39,978 nucleotides of DNA from an uncultured Eubacteriales bacterium. GTDB lineage: Bacteria > Bacillota > Clostridia > Lachnospirales > Lachnospiraceae. Position numbers and translations under genes: made by a program. The first letter of the stretch is position 1; each line of letters begins with the position of its first letter. Below are positions 1 through 8,574 of the stretch, piece after piece. The stretch spans positions 1-39,978 of the forward strand of contig ONOC01000006.1 of NCBI GenBank assembly GCA_900319355.1, written 5' to 3'. The notes beneath the pieces are model-generated. The model saw only the letters and a program-made list of their open reading frames with translations, did not search any database and was not told where the DNA came from.

Positions 1-64
1 AGATATCAGGAATTGAGAATAGTAGAAAGAGCGAAAGCACCTCGATTTTCATGACCCCATCGGT

Positions 65-82
65 GCCTTTCGCCAGAAAGGC
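65..82 (+). promoter_or_regulatory. Hairpin overlapping the ribosome-binding region of the solute-binding protein gene
   Basis: A perfect 7-bp inverted repeat (GCCTTTC at 65-71, GAAAGGC at 76-82, loop GCCA) sits just before the start codon at 94. Its right arm contains most of the only plausible Shine-Dalgarno stretch (AAGGCGG, 78-84). Folding of the mRNA could therefore mask the ribosome-binding site. The pairing is seen directly; a regulatory role is inference. Confidence 0.35.
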
Positions 83-93
83 GGAAAATAGAT

Positions 94-1761
94 ATGAAAA
101 AGAAATTAGTCAGCATCGGCCTCAGCGTTATCATGGCCGCAGCACTGGCCGGCTGCGGGAGCAGTCAGAACAGCACAACAGCTACATCCTCTGTGTCATC
201 GGGTTCTGAGGCGGCAGGAGTCGCGGCCTCTTCCGGCACCACAGGAGCGGTGACATCGAACGGAGATAACTCCATCGTTGTTGCCATGGGCTCCGGTTTT
301 GATACCCTTGACCCCGGTTATGTTTATGAAAAGAACCCGCCGCTTATTATCAACGCGTGCTATGACAACCTGTTCAAATTTGTGGGAGACGGCGAGAAGC
401 CGGAACCTGATCTTGCTGATTCCTATGAATTCAGCGATGACAATAAGACCCTGACCGTCACCCTGAAGGACGCAACCTTTGCCAGCGGCAATCCCGTCAC
501 ATCAGAGGATGTCGCATTCTCCATCAACCGCTGCAAGAATCTCAAAGGCAATCCTTCTTTCATCTGCGATACGATCGACAGCATCGAGACGCCTGATGAC
601 AAGACCGTCGTCTTCCATCTGAACAGTGTCGACAGTGCTATTCTTTCGAAACTGACGTACAGTTCCATGGCTATCCTGGACAGTAAGGTTGTGAAGGAAC
701 ACGGCGGAACGGATGCGGAGGACGCTTCCACGACCGATACGGCACAGTCCTATCTCGATACCACCAGTGCCGGTTCGGGCATGTACGTTCTGACAAGCTA
801 CACCCCGGATTCCCAGGCGATTCTTGAGAAGAATGAGAATTACTGGGGCACGCCGTCCAATATCGATAAAGTCACCGTTTCCTTTGAATCCGATGCGAAC
901 AGCCAGATGATGGCACTTTCTTCCGGAGACGTTGATATTGCAGTGAACCTGACTGATGATACGATGGCCGAGCTTCAGGGCGACGATACGATCGAACTGG
1001 CCAACAAGCCGACCAAGACCGTCGGATTCGTCATGATGAACGAAGATCCGGAGATCGGCGGACCGGTAGCGGATCCGAAAGTGCAGCAGGCCATCCGGAA
1101 AGCACTGGATTATTCCGGCATTCAGACGATCTGCGGCGAAGGTACCATCACGCCGTATTCCGTACTTCAGGAAGGCTTCATGGGAAGCAAGGGAGAGCGT
1201 TCAACCGATTACACAGATATCGAAGAAGCAAAGAAGCTGCTTTCCGACGCCGGATATCCGGACGGTTTTGATATCGATCTGACGGTCTGCGATCTTGATA
1301 TGGAAGGCATTCTGATGAGCGACCTGGCGCAGAAGGTAAAGGAAGATCTTTCACAGATCGGAATCAATGTCAACATTGTCAGTGAAGCATGGGCAGCCGG
1401 CTACGGCGATGACTACCGCGACGGAAAGCTCGGATTCACAGTGATGTACTGGGGCATCGATTACAATGACCCGAACGTCCAGCTCGCATTCCTGCCTGGC
1501 CAGACCGTAGGTCTCCGTGCAAACTGGACAGAAGACAAGGATCCGGATCTGGCGGGTCTCGTTCAGAAGACCATGGATGCTGTTGTCGATGATGAACGTA
1601 CGAATCTGCTCGGACAGATTCAGGACGATATGTATGAGAACGGACCGTTTATCTTCATCGCACAGGCGCCTGCTCATATGGGATACAACAAGCGTCTCAC
1701 CGGCGTCACATACTCCGATGTATGCGTTGTTGATCTCACACAGGTAAGTATCGCCTCCTGA
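94..1761 (+). CDS. ABC transporter substrate-binding lipoprotein, family 5 (peptide/nickel type)
   Basis: This 555-residue protein is the extracellular solute receptor of an oligopeptide-type ABC importer. It begins with a lipoprotein signal peptide: a KKK n-region, a hydrophobic core and the lipobox ALAGC with Cys near residue 21. A Ser/Thr/Ala/Gly-rich linker to about residue 58 would tether it to the membrane. The SBP_bac_5 fold follows; DLADSYEFSDDNKTLTVTLK and FASGNPVTSEDVAFSINR are typical family motifs. Two permease genes follow on the same strand, 93 nt downstream to the chosen permease start, so the three form one transport operon. The substrate could be a peptide, opine or nickel chelate and cannot be told from sequence. 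No ATPase gene lies next to it in this window. Confidence 0.93.
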   Translation: MKKKLVSIGLSVIMAAALAGCGSSQNSTTATSSVSSGSEAAGVAASSGTTGAVTSNGDNSIVVAMGSGFDTLDPGYVYEKNPPLIINACYDNLFKFVGDGEKPEPDLADSYEFSDDNKTLTVTLKDATFASGNPVTSEDVAFSINRCKNLKGNPSFICDTIDSIETPDDKTVVFHLNSVDSAILSKLTYSSMAILDSKVVKEHGGTDAEDASTTDTAQSYLDTTSAGSGMYVLTSYTPDSQAILEKNENYWGTPSNIDKVTVSFESDANSQMMALSSGDVDIAVNLTDDTMAELQGDDTIELANKPTKTVGFVMMNEDPEIGGPVADPKVQQAIRKALDYSGIQTICGEGTITPYSVLQEGFMGSKGERSTDYTDIEEAKKLLSDAGYPDGFDIDLTVCDLDMEGILMSDLAQKVKEDLSQIGINVNIVSEAWAAGYGDDYRDGKLGFTVMYWGIDYNDPNVQLAFLPGQTVGLRANWTEDKDPDLAGLVQKTMDAVVDDERTNLLGQIQDDMYENGPFIFIAQAPAHMGYNKRLTGVTYSDVCVVDLTQVSIAS

Positions 1762-1854
1762 TACGGGCATACGGATAGGTAAAAAAAGGTGTGGCCGGCC
1801 ATCCGGCCGGCCGCCCTTTCTGATGAAAAAGATATAAGAGAGAGAGGTTTCTCT

Positions 1855-2874
1855 ATGGATACGCTGAAATTTATCGGCAGGCGGCTCATATATCTGGTTG
1901 TCATGCTGTTTGGTGTTGCGACGCTGGTCTTTATCCTGACAAAGATGGTTCCCGGCGACCCGGTTACCGCGAACCTGAGCCAGCGGGCGCTGAACGATCC
2001 CGAGATCGTGGCGGCATACCGCGCAAAACACGGACTGGACCAGCCCGTTATCATACAGTATTTTCTGTACATCCGGAATCTGCTGCAGTTTGATCTGGGA
2101 ACTTCCATCAGGACGAACACGCCGGTACTTCAGGATCTGCAGAGATGCTTCCCAGCGACTGTTGAGCTTGCTCTCTTTGCCATTATCGTGGCTGCTGTAC
2201 TGGGCATCCTGTTCGGCGTGATTTCGGCAACGCACAGGAACAGCGCGGGAGATCAGGTCGTGCGTGCCGTCTCCGTCACGGGTGTCAGCATTCCCAGCTT
2301 CTGGTTCGCACTGATTGTTCTCTATTTCTTCTACTATAAACTGAAAATCCTGCCCGGACCGGGGAGACTCAGCAAGCAGTTCGCGGCACCTCAGACAGTG
2401 ACGGGGCTTTTTATCATAGACAGCCTGCTTGAAGGAGATCCCGCAAAAGCACTTGATGCGCTGAGCCATCTGATCCTTCCGGGTTTTGTTCTGGCCGCGT
2501 TCACCATGGGACTGATCACGAGGACAACCCGTTCCAACCTGCTCGACGTTCTTTCGGCAGATTACATCCGCACGGCCCGTGCCAAAGGTCTTTCCCGCGG
2601 TGCGCTCATCAGAAAGCATGCACTCGGCAATGCGCTGATCCCGGTGCTTACCGTCATCGGTCTCGGACTTGGCAACCTGCTCGGCGGCATGGTACTGGTC
2701 GAGACGATTTTCAGCTGGCCGGGCGTCGGGCAGTATGCCTACCAGTCGGTTCTGTCGAACGATTACCCGGCGATTATCGGTGTGGCGCTGCTCATCGCAT
2801 TGAATTATATGGTCATAAACACAGTCGTGGATATCCTGTACGGCGTGATTGATCCGAGGGTGAGGTACAGCTGA
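1855..2874 (+). CDS. ABC transporter permease, DppB/OppB type
   Basis: This is a 339-residue inner-membrane permease of a dipeptide/oligopeptide importer. The start at 1855 (MDTLKFIGRR) follows a purine-rich AGAGAGAGG stretch and matches the family N-terminus; the frame is open upstream to 1789 but that extension has no ribosome site. The first membrane segment is LIYLVVMLFGVATLVFILT, followed by the conserved MVPGDPV motif. The EAA-type cytoplasmic loop that docks on the ATPase is visible as RTARAKGLSRGALIRKHALG. The C-terminus carries the usual ETIFSWPGVGQ motif. The stop codon overlaps the next permease start by one base (TGATG), which implies translational coupling. Confidence 0.94.
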   Translation: MDTLKFIGRRLIYLVVMLFGVATLVFILTKMVPGDPVTANLSQRALNDPEIVAAYRAKHGLDQPVIIQYFLYIRNLLQFDLGTSIRTNTPVLQDLQRCFPATVELALFAIIVAAVLGILFGVISATHRNSAGDQVVRAVSVTGVSIPSFWFALIVLYFFYYKLKILPGPGRLSKQFAAPQTVTGLFIIDSLLEGDPAKALDALSHLILPGFVLAAFTMGLITRTTRSNLLDVLSADYIRTARAKGLSRGALIRKHALGNALIPVLTVIGLGLGNLLGGMVLVETIFSWPGVGQYAYQSVLSNDYPAIIGVALLIALNYMVINTVVDILYGVIDPRVRYS

Positions 2875-3710
2875 TGAAATATTCCATAAAAAAAATCTTC
2901 AAATCAAACGCCCTGTTCACCATCGGCGTGATCATCTGTCTTCTCTGGATCGTGCTTGCGATCCTCGCTCCGGTCATTGCACCGTACGATCCGATCGCAC
3001 AGGATATCACAGCGAGACTTCAGGCGCCGAGCGCTGCACACTGGTTCGGCACAGATAACTTCGGCCGTGACATTTTCAGCCGCGTTATCTACGGCGGGCG
3101 GTATTCGATTCTGGCCGGATTTCTCACCGTGATCATCGCGGGTGCCATCGGTACCTTTTACGGTGCCATTGCGGGATATGTGGGCGGCGTCGTCGATAAC
3201 GTGATGATGCGTATTTCGGAGATGATTCTCTCGTTTCCGTCACTGATCCTCGCCATGATCATCAATGCCGTCATGGGATCGAACCTGTTCAATACCATGT
3301 TTGCCCTGATCATCGTTGCGTGGCCGACCTATGCCCGGCTGATGCGAAGCGTTGTTCTGAGCGTAAAAGAGAATGAGTACGTGACAGCGTCGAAGGCCCT
3401 CGGCGCCGGATCCTTCCGGGTTCTGCTCCGCGAGATCATACCGAACAGCATCAACTCCGTTCTGATCATGGCCACAACAGATATCGGCAACCAGATCCTG
3501 ATGTTCTCAACCCTCAGCTTTCTCGGCCTTGGATCTGCACCGCCGACACCTGAGTGGGGCATGATGGTATCCGACGGCGTTGATTATTTCAACAAGATAT
3601 GGGTTGCCGGATTCCCGGGCCTGGCGATTTTTACCATGGCGATGGGATCGAACTTCATCGGCGACGGACTCCGCGATCTGCTCGATCCGAGACTGCGCAA
3701 GCAGTTCTGA
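2874..3710 (+). CDS. ABC transporter permease, DppC/OppC type
   Basis: This 278-residue protein is the second membrane subunit and would pair with the DppB-type protein to form the translocation channel. It has the OppC-type N-terminal helix (TIGVIICLLWIVLAILAPVI) followed by APYDP, and the conserved WFGTDNFGRDIFSRVIYG motif. The EAA loop reads KALGAGSFRVLLREIIPNS, and the C-terminus ends with the family motif GDGLRDLLDPRLR. It starts inside the stop codon of the upstream permease. In most bacteria dppD and dppF ATPase genes come next, but here a cyclophilin gene follows after 80 nt, so the ATPases must be upstream of the window or elsewhere. Confidence 0.94.
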   Translation: MKYSIKKIFKSNALFTIGVIICLLWIVLAILAPVIAPYDPIAQDITARLQAPSAAHWFGTDNFGRDIFSRVIYGGRYSILAGFLTVIIAGAIGTFYGAIAGYVGGVVDNVMMRISEMILSFPSLILAMIINAVMGSNLFNTMFALIIVAWPTYARLMRSVVLSVKENEYVTASKALGAGSFRVLLREIIPNSINSVLIMATTDIGNQILMFSTLSFLGLGSAPPTPEWGMMVSDGVDYFNKIWVAGFPGLAIFTMAMGSNFIGDGLRDLLDPRLRKQF

Positions 3711-3790
3711 TGGAAGTTTAGCGTGCGACTGCGGGATACGGCAGTGTCTGACATGTAACGGGAACGGTTCAGCTGAGACAGGAGAACGAT

Positions 3791-4402
3791 ATGAACAGGG
3801 AAAGAATATCAGAGGACAGGACGGATGCCGGCGGGCATCCTCAGGCAGTGATCCATATGGCGAACGGATCGGAGATCGTCATGGAGCTGCTGCCGGAAAA
3901 TGCGCCGAACACCGTGAACAGTTTCATCTGGGCTGCGGGTACGGGCCTGATGGACCGTCATCCGGTGGAGAGGATTGTTCCCGGCAGCTGGATTGACGTT
4001 TCATATACGGCATTTGGCGCAGAAAAACTGCGGTATCTGATACCGAATGAATTTCAGCTTCACCCGGAGCTTCAGCCGCTTCCGTCACATCCGGGCGACG
4101 TCTGCATGGGCGGGTACGGAGAGGCCGGCCTGGCCGGCTGCGAGTTTTTCTTTCCGCTGCGCGACTGTCCGGAGCATCTGGGCGTTTATCCGGTCTTCGG
4201 TCATGTCCTGTCGGGAATGGAAGAACTGTACCGGCTGGAAAAGGTACCGACCGTGCCTGTTGACTTCCCGATCCCCGGTGTTGAAGTCAACACGCCGGTT
4301 GAACCACAGATCATTGATCACGTGGAACTGATCCTTCACGGCAGACGGTATCCTGAGCCGGTCCGCGTGAAGGATCCGGTGCTGCCGCCCAACTGGCAGT
4401 GA
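3791..4402 (+). CDS. Cyclophilin-type peptidyl-prolyl cis-trans isomerase, divergent
   Basis: This 203-residue cytoplasmic protein (no signal peptide) resembles single-domain cyclophilins. MELLPENAPNTVNSFIW matches the opening strand-helix of the family, VERIVPGSW aligns with the usual FHRVIPGFM segment, and GVYPVFGHVLSGMEEL aligns with the late segment around FGxVxxGMD. The catalytic Arg appears to be kept in VERIVPG, but the QGGD that normally follows is replaced by IDVSY, so catalytic efficiency is uncertain. An AGGAGA Shine-Dalgarno lies just before the start. It is convergent with luxS. Family assignment is fairly secure; the client proteins are unknown. Confidence 0.82.
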   Translation: MNRERISEDRTDAGGHPQAVIHMANGSEIVMELLPENAPNTVNSFIWAAGTGLMDRHPVERIVPGSWIDVSYTAFGAEKLRYLIPNEFQLHPELQPLPSHPGDVCMGGYGEAGLAGCEFFFPLRDCPEHLGVYPVFGHVLSGMEELYRLEKVPTVPVDFPIPGVEVNTPVEPQIIDHVELILHGRRYPEPVRVKDPVLPPNWQ

Positions 4403-4442
4403 AGGGCAGGGCGGCCGTGTGACGCAGAGAGGTGTGACAGAC

Positions 4443-4922
4443 TTATAACGGATAAATGAGTCTGTCTTCTCCGATGTTGCTGAGGTCCCGCTCAAGGTAG
4501 CGGCCGGCCAGCCATCTGGCCATCGGAAGATTCTGGTCGAGATAGTTGCCGCAGTCGCGTGCCGCCGCACCCGGGATGTCTCCCTCAAAGTCGCGGATAA
4601 ATTCGAATGTTCTTCTTACAAGCGGAACAATGTCCTTTGATTCATAGTCTCCTGCAAGAATCAGATAAAATCCTGTCCGGCATCCCATGGGACCGAAGTA
4701 GATGACGCGGTCCTTATATTCCGGATCATTTCTGAGAAATGTCGCTCCGAGATGCTCAATCGTATGAACCTCCGCCGTATTCATGACCGGTTCGCGGTTC
4801 GGCTCGGTCATCCGCAGGTCAAACGTCGTCAGCGTTTCGGCTCCGACATGATCCTTTCTTGATACATAGATCCCCGGAAGCAGTTTCAGGTGATTGACGG
4901 TAAAGCTTGCGATCTTTTCCAA
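4443..4922 (-). CDS. luxS: S-ribosylhomocysteine lyase LuxS
   Basis: LuxS cleaves S-ribosylhomocysteine to homocysteine and DPD, the precursor of autoinducer-2, within the activated methyl cycle. The metal-binding HTIEH motif (His53 and His57) and Cys124 in RDCGNY are all present, as is the catalytic-cysteine segment GPMGCRTGF (Cys81). The frame extends to an ATG at 4931, but the AAGGAGG ribosome site (4932-4938) abuts that ATG with no spacing. A TTG at 4920-4922 lies nine bases further on and gives the clostridial-type N-terminus MEKIASFTVNH, so I take the TTG as the start (159 residues). The ATG form would add three residues (MSI). The promoter appears to overlap that of the divergent trpS. 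Confidence 0.95.
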   Translation of the reverse strand: MEKIASFTVNHLKLLPGIYVSRKDHVGAETLTTFDLRMTEPNREPVMNTAEVHTIEHLGATFLRNDPEYKDRVIYFGPMGCRTGFYLILAGDYESKDIVPLVRRTFEFIRDFEGDIPGAAARDCGNYLDQNLPMARWLAGRYLERDLSNIGEDRLIYPL

Positions 4923-4953
4923 AATACTCATCCTCCTTATGACTGATGCATCA

Positions 4954-4985
4954 ATTGTACACCATCCGTGAAATTATGTTATAAT
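4954..4985. promoter_or_regulatory. Overlapping divergent promoters for luxS (minus) and trpS (plus)
   Basis: On the minus strand, ATAACA (4977-4982) and TACAAT (4954-4959) are separated by 17 nt and sit just ahead of the luxS ribosome site. On the plus strand, TTGTAC (4955-4960) and TATAAT (4980-4985) are separated by a long 19-nt spacer and point to trpS. Each -35 overlaps the other gene's -10, so polymerase binding would be mutually exclusive. The motifs are seen directly; transcription from them is inferred. Confidence 0.45.
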
Positions 4986-5019
4986 TTTTCAGTCGGCGCA
5001 TCGCGCCCGGATCCCTTTG

Positions 5020-5055
5020 TGTGCGACAGTGGCTGACAATGGGTGAGCAGTAACC
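5020..5055 (+). repeat. Dispersed ~30-nt element, copy A (trpS leader)
   Basis: The segment 5027-5055 aligns without gaps to 23346-23374 upstream of valS (23 of 29 identical). The segment 5020-5050 aligns without gaps to 22355-22385 upstream of the histidine phosphatase gene (23 of 31 identical). All three copies are in the same orientation and in gene-free DNA. Confidence 0.5.
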
Positions 5056-5133
5056 TGAAGAGATGTCCGGTGACGGAACATTTCCGGAAAGCTGCGGTGC
5101 GTATGAGAAATCACTGAAACGGGAGAATCTGAG

Positions 5134-6270
5134 ATGGAAGCAAAAGAGGCAAAGAGAAAAGTAATACTGACCGGTGACCGTCCTACGGGAAAGCTTCACC
5201 TTGGTCATTATGTCGGTTCGCTGCGGCGTCGTGTTCAGCTGCAGAATTCGGGGAAGTACGACGAGATCAATATTCTTGTCGCCGATGATCAGGCACTGAC
5301 GGACAACTGGGACAATCCGAAAAAAATCCGCGACAACATTATCGAGGTCACACTGGATTACCTTTCCGTCGGCATTGATCCGGACAGGACGAATATCTGC
5401 ATTCAGTCGGGTATTCCGGCACTGCATGCGCTGACTTTCTACTATATGAACCTGGTTACGACGCAGCGGCTGAGCAGGAACCCCACCGTCAAGAACGAGA
5501 TGACACTCCGCGGATATTCCGATGAGGAAGGCGTCAATGACAATGTTGAGGGCCTGCCGGCAGGATTTTTCACCTACCCGGTATCCCAGGCGGCTGATAT
5601 CACGGCGTTCAAGGCAACGACGGTGCCGGCCGGCGAGGATCAGGAGCCGATGCTGGAGCAGACCCGCGAGATCTGCCGGAAATTTAATTCAACCTATCAG
5701 TGCGATGTGCTTGTCGAGCCGGAGATTCTTCTCCCGGAGAACGAGACGCAGCGCCGCCTGCCCGGCATTGACGGCAAGGCGAAGATGTCGAAGTCGCTCG
5801 GCAACTGCATTTATCTCTCCGATGACCCGAAGACGGTGAAGCAGAAAGTGATGAGCATGTATACGGATCCGGAGCATCTGAATATCTCCGATCCCGGCCA
5901 TGTCGAGGGCAATATGGTCTTTACCTATCTCGATGCCTTCAGCCGTGAGGATCAGTTTGCGGCATATCTGCCGGATTATCAGAATCTGGATGAGATGAAG
6001 GAGCATTACAGAAAGGGCGGCCTCGGCGATGTCAAATGCAAGAAATTCCTGATCAAGGTAATGGAAGAAATGCTGACGCCGATCCGTGCCGAGAGAGCTA
6101 AGTGGGAAAACAATATCTCCGATGTCTATGATATTCTGTGCGCCGGCACCGCAAAGGCAAGAGAGACCACGGGCAGAACACTTGATGAGGTCCGTCACGC
6201 CATGATGATCGATTATTTCGACGACAGGGACCGCATGATCAGTGACTGGGAAGAATGGATTCACCGCTGA
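5134..6270 (+). CDS. trpS: Tryptophanyl-tRNA synthetase
   Basis: This class I aminoacyl-tRNA synthetase (378 residues) charges tRNA-Trp in the cytoplasm. The HIGH-type signature is visible as KLHLGHYVGSL (residues 20-30) and the KMSKS loop is intact at residues 217-221. GEDQEPMLEQTREICRKFN is the conserved segment of the tryptophan-binding domain. The start at 5134 follows GGGAG with nine-base spacing. The leader of about 150 nt from the proposed promoter has no recognisable T-box consensus, but it holds one copy of a dispersed repeat. Its stop faces the end of the minus-strand pseudouridine synthase gene 35 bp away. Confidence 0.96.
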   Translation: MEAKEAKRKVILTGDRPTGKLHLGHYVGSLRRRVQLQNSGKYDEINILVADDQALTDNWDNPKKIRDNIIEVTLDYLSVGIDPDRTNICIQSGIPALHALTFYYMNLVTTQRLSRNPTVKNEMTLRGYSDEEGVNDNVEGLPAGFFTYPVSQAADITAFKATTVPAGEDQEPMLEQTREICRKFNSTYQCDVLVEPEILLPENETQRRLPGIDGKAKMSKSLGNCIYLSDDPKTVKQKVMSMYTDPEHLNISDPGHVEGNMVFTYLDAFSREDQFAAYLPDYQNLDEMKEHYRKGGLGDVKCKKFLIKVMEEMLTPIRAERAKWENNISDVYDILCAGTAKARETTGRTLDEVRHAMMIDYFDDRDRMISDWEEWIHR

Positions 6271-6305
6271 GTCCGGCCGGCTTGCGGACAGCCGGTCAGC
6301 GTCGG

Positions 6306-7226
6306 TCAGAGTAATTTCTGCATGTCAGAGGGAACAGGCGCCTCGAAGTGCATGGCCTTCCCTGAGATCGGGTGAACAAAATCCAGCTTCCAGGAGTGAA
6401 GCGCCTGACGCGCGATCGGCACATCGTCCGGCACCGGATCATCCGGCTTCCTGAGACAGGACGGATTGTACAGCGTGTCGCCGGCAAGCGGATGGCCGAG
6501 GTAAGCCATATGCACACGGATCTGATGGGTTCTGCCCGTTTCCAGACGGAGCTCCAGAACGGAGCGGTCTGTTTCGGGAAGATACCTCAGCAGACGGTAA
6601 TGCGTTACGGCGCGTTCTCCGTGTTCTGTATCCACACAGCGTTCAATAAGGGAACGGTCCTTTCTCCCGATGGGGAGATCGACCGTTCCTTCTTTTTCTG
6701 TCAGGCCTTCTGCCACTGCGAGGTAGGTGCGGTGAATTTCCCGGCTTCGGAGCGCCTGCTCCAGCACACAGGAGGATACGGCATTCTTGGCGACGATCAG
6801 AAGGCCTGTCGTGTCGCGGTCGAGCCTGTTGATGCAGCGGAATACAAAGGGAATCCCCTGCTGTTCATAATACAGGACCACACCGTTGCCGAGTGTGTTC
6901 TGCGGGTGGCTGATTGCGGGATGGATGGCCGTCCCGGCAGGCTTGTCCACAACCAGAATGTCCTCATCCTCAAAGGTAATGCCGAACGGCACCGGAGCAG
7001 GAACAATGTGAGAGGAGGAGACCGGGTCAGAGACGCGCGTCACCAGCACATCTCCCTCTGCCAGAGGGTGCTTCATGTAAGCATGAACGCCGTTCAGCAG
7101 CACCGCTGAAGGATCCGGCTTCATGGACTGCAGGATATGACGCGAGTAGCCTTTCTGCCGGAGGAAACTGTGAATATCCTGCCCCGCGTCTGCTTTTCCG
7201 ATGCTGTAAGTAAAGGTGCGTTCCAT
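6306..7226 (-). CDS. RluA-family RNA pseudouridine synthase
   Basis: This 306-residue enzyme isomerises uridine to pseudouridine in rRNA or tRNA. The catalytic motif is INRLDRDTTGL, with Asp136 as the nucleophile; the usual first residue His of HRLD is Asn here. VVDKPAGTAIHPA and the C-terminal RTHQIRVHMAYLGHPLAGD are diagnostic of RluA/RluD-type enzymes. Residues 1-75 look like an S4-type RNA-binding domain (DIHSFLRQKGYSRHILQ, VLLNG), as in RluD. A GGAGG lies five bases before the start. The target RNA site cannot be told from sequence. Confidence 0.92.
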   Translation of the reverse strand: MERTFTYSIGKADAGQDIHSFLRQKGYSRHILQSMKPDPSAVLLNGVHAYMKHPLAEGDVLVTRVSDPVSSSHIVPAPVPFGITFEDEDILVVDKPAGTAIHPAISHPQNTLGNGVVLYYEQQGIPFVFRCINRLDRDTTGLLIVAKNAVSSCVLEQALRSREIHRTYLAVAEGLTEKEGTVDLPIGRKDRSLIERCVDTEHGERAVTHYRLLRYLPETDRSVLELRLETGRTHQIRVHMAYLGHPLAGDTLYNPSCLRKPDDPVPDDVPIARQALHSWKLDFVHPISGKAMHFEAPVPSDMQKLL

Positions 7227-7287
7227 CTGTGCCTCCGTCCGTGATACGTCATCATCATTCTGATGGTCATATCATAATCGTTCATTA

Positions 7288-7316
7288 TTGAGAACGTCAA
7301 ATTTTGGTGTTATACT
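7288..7316 (+). promoter_or_regulatory. Sigma-A type promoter for the lactonase gene
   Basis: TTGAGA (7288-7293) and TATACT (7311-7316) are separated by 17 nt, about 60 nt before the lactonase start codon. Spacing and hexamers fit a vegetative promoter well. Confidence 0.7.
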
Positions 7317-7376
7317 TTCCGTGTCCGGCCTGAACGGACGGTTTGATTTCTGAATGATAAGAGAGGATAAGACACC

Positions 7377-8441
7377 ATGGCGAATAAAGACAAAGAGAAA
7401 TATGTAGCTTATGTCGGTACTTACACCCAGGGAACGAGCCTCGGTATTTATATTTATGACGTTGATGTGGAGGAGGGTACGCTGACCGAACGCAAGTATG
7501 TGCCGATCAGCAATTCTTCCTATCTCTGCCGTTCAGCCAACGGCAAATATCTGTATTCCATCGAGGATGAGGGTGTGGCTGTCTTCGCCATTAAGGATGA
7601 CGGCGATCTCGAGATGATCAATCAGATCAAAATCAACGCGATGCGCGGCTGCTACATTTCCTGCGACCAGACCGGCCGGTACCTGTTTGTGGCAGGCTAT
7701 CATGACGGCAAGGTGACGCTGATTCACACGCATCACGACGGAAGCCTCGGCTCGGTGATGGACGGCGTCTTCCACAAGGGCCTCGGCAGTGTGGCAGAGC
7801 GGAATTTCCGCCCTCACGTCAACTGCGTGAAGATGACACCCGACAACAAGTACCTCTGCGCCGTCGATAACGGCATCGATCAGGTAAAAATCTATTCGAT
7901 CACCAAAGCAGACAAGCTCCATCTGGAGGACATTATCCGCTGTGAGCGCGAGTCCGGTCCGAGAATGATCCACTTCGGCAAAGACGGACGTTTTGCCTAT
8001 ATCCTGTTTGAGCTGAATAACACCATAGAAGTGTATTCCTATGAGGACAGAGACGGCTCGCCGGAATTCGAGAAGCTGCAGACCATCAGCACGACATCGG
8101 ATAACGTGGACAAGATCCATGATGCCGCTTCCGGCATCACCCTTTCCCCGGACGGAAAGTTCCTGTTTACTTCGACGGCCGGCGACGATACAATTGCCAT
8201 GTTCGAGATCAATCAGGAGACCGGTCTTCTGACCAAGAGATTTGCCCTGCCGTGCAGCGGCGTGTATCCCAAGGATATCGCCGTGTTCCCTGACGGGAAG
8301 CACATTGCGGCAGTTAACCATGAGTCCGGCACGATCACGACCTTCACCATTGATTATGATAAGAATATCATCGTTCAGAAGGGACGTCCGTGTACGGTCG
8401 ATACACCGAACTGCATTCTGATCACCAGAATGGGTGTCTGA
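7377..8441 (+). CDS. Lactonase family protein (6-phosphogluconolactonase-like beta-propeller)
   Basis: This 354-residue cytoplasmic protein belongs to the seven-bladed beta-propeller lactonases related to YbhE/Pgl. Typical blade motifs are YVGTYTQGTSLGIYIYDVD at the N-terminus, ISCDQTGRYLFVAGYHDGKV, RPHVNCVKMTPDNKYLCAVD and ASGITLSPDGKFLFTS. Members hydrolyse 6-phosphogluconolactone in the pentose phosphate pathway, though some act on other sugar lactones. No zwf or gnd gene lies nearby, so the physiological substrate is inferred from family only. It has its own promoter and is followed by a strong terminator, so it is likely monocistronic. Confidence 0.88.
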   Translation: MANKDKEKYVAYVGTYTQGTSLGIYIYDVDVEEGTLTERKYVPISNSSYLCRSANGKYLYSIEDEGVAVFAIKDDGDLEMINQIKINAMRGCYISCDQTGRYLFVAGYHDGKVTLIHTHHDGSLGSVMDGVFHKGLGSVAERNFRPHVNCVKMTPDNKYLCAVDNGIDQVKIYSITKADKLHLEDIIRCERESGPRMIHFGKDGRFAYILFELNNTIEVYSYEDRDGSPEFEKLQTISTTSDNVDKIHDAASGITLSPDGKFLFTSTAGDDTIAMFEINQETGLLTKRFALPCSGVYPKDIAVFPDGKHIAAVNHESGTITTFTIDYDKNIIVQKGRPCTVDTPNCILITRMGV

Positions 8442-8478
8442 AACGGCCCCCGGATCACTGCAGATCTATCAGAAAGAG

Positions 8479-8512
8479 ATGCGGCAGCGGGATTTTCCCG
8501 CGGCCGCATTTT
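8479..8512 (+). terminator. Intrinsic terminator after the lactonase gene
   Basis: A 14-bp stem with a single mismatch (8479-8492 with 8496-8509, loop TTT) ends in TTTT at 8509-8512. It separates the lactonase gene from the malic enzyme gene. Confidence 0.85.
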
Positions 8513-8574
8513 ATACGGAAAGCCGCAGGCCTTCCGGTGAAGCAATGACAGATATTCCTTAAAGGAGGAATGAC

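Noticed and set aside
1351-2619. Long minus-strand frame (422 codons) opposite the transporter genes
   Set aside because: It is the shadow of two well-supported plus-strand genes, with no ribosome site and no recognisable domain.
4986-5133. T-box or trp-responsive leader before trpS
   Set aside because: No T-box core or terminator-antiterminator pair could be recognised; only the dispersed element was found.
6271-6305. Bidirectional terminator between trpS and the pseudouridine synthase gene
   Set aside because: A GC-rich 7-bp inverted repeat with one wobble exists, but no T-run follows on either strand, so it was not listed as a terminator.
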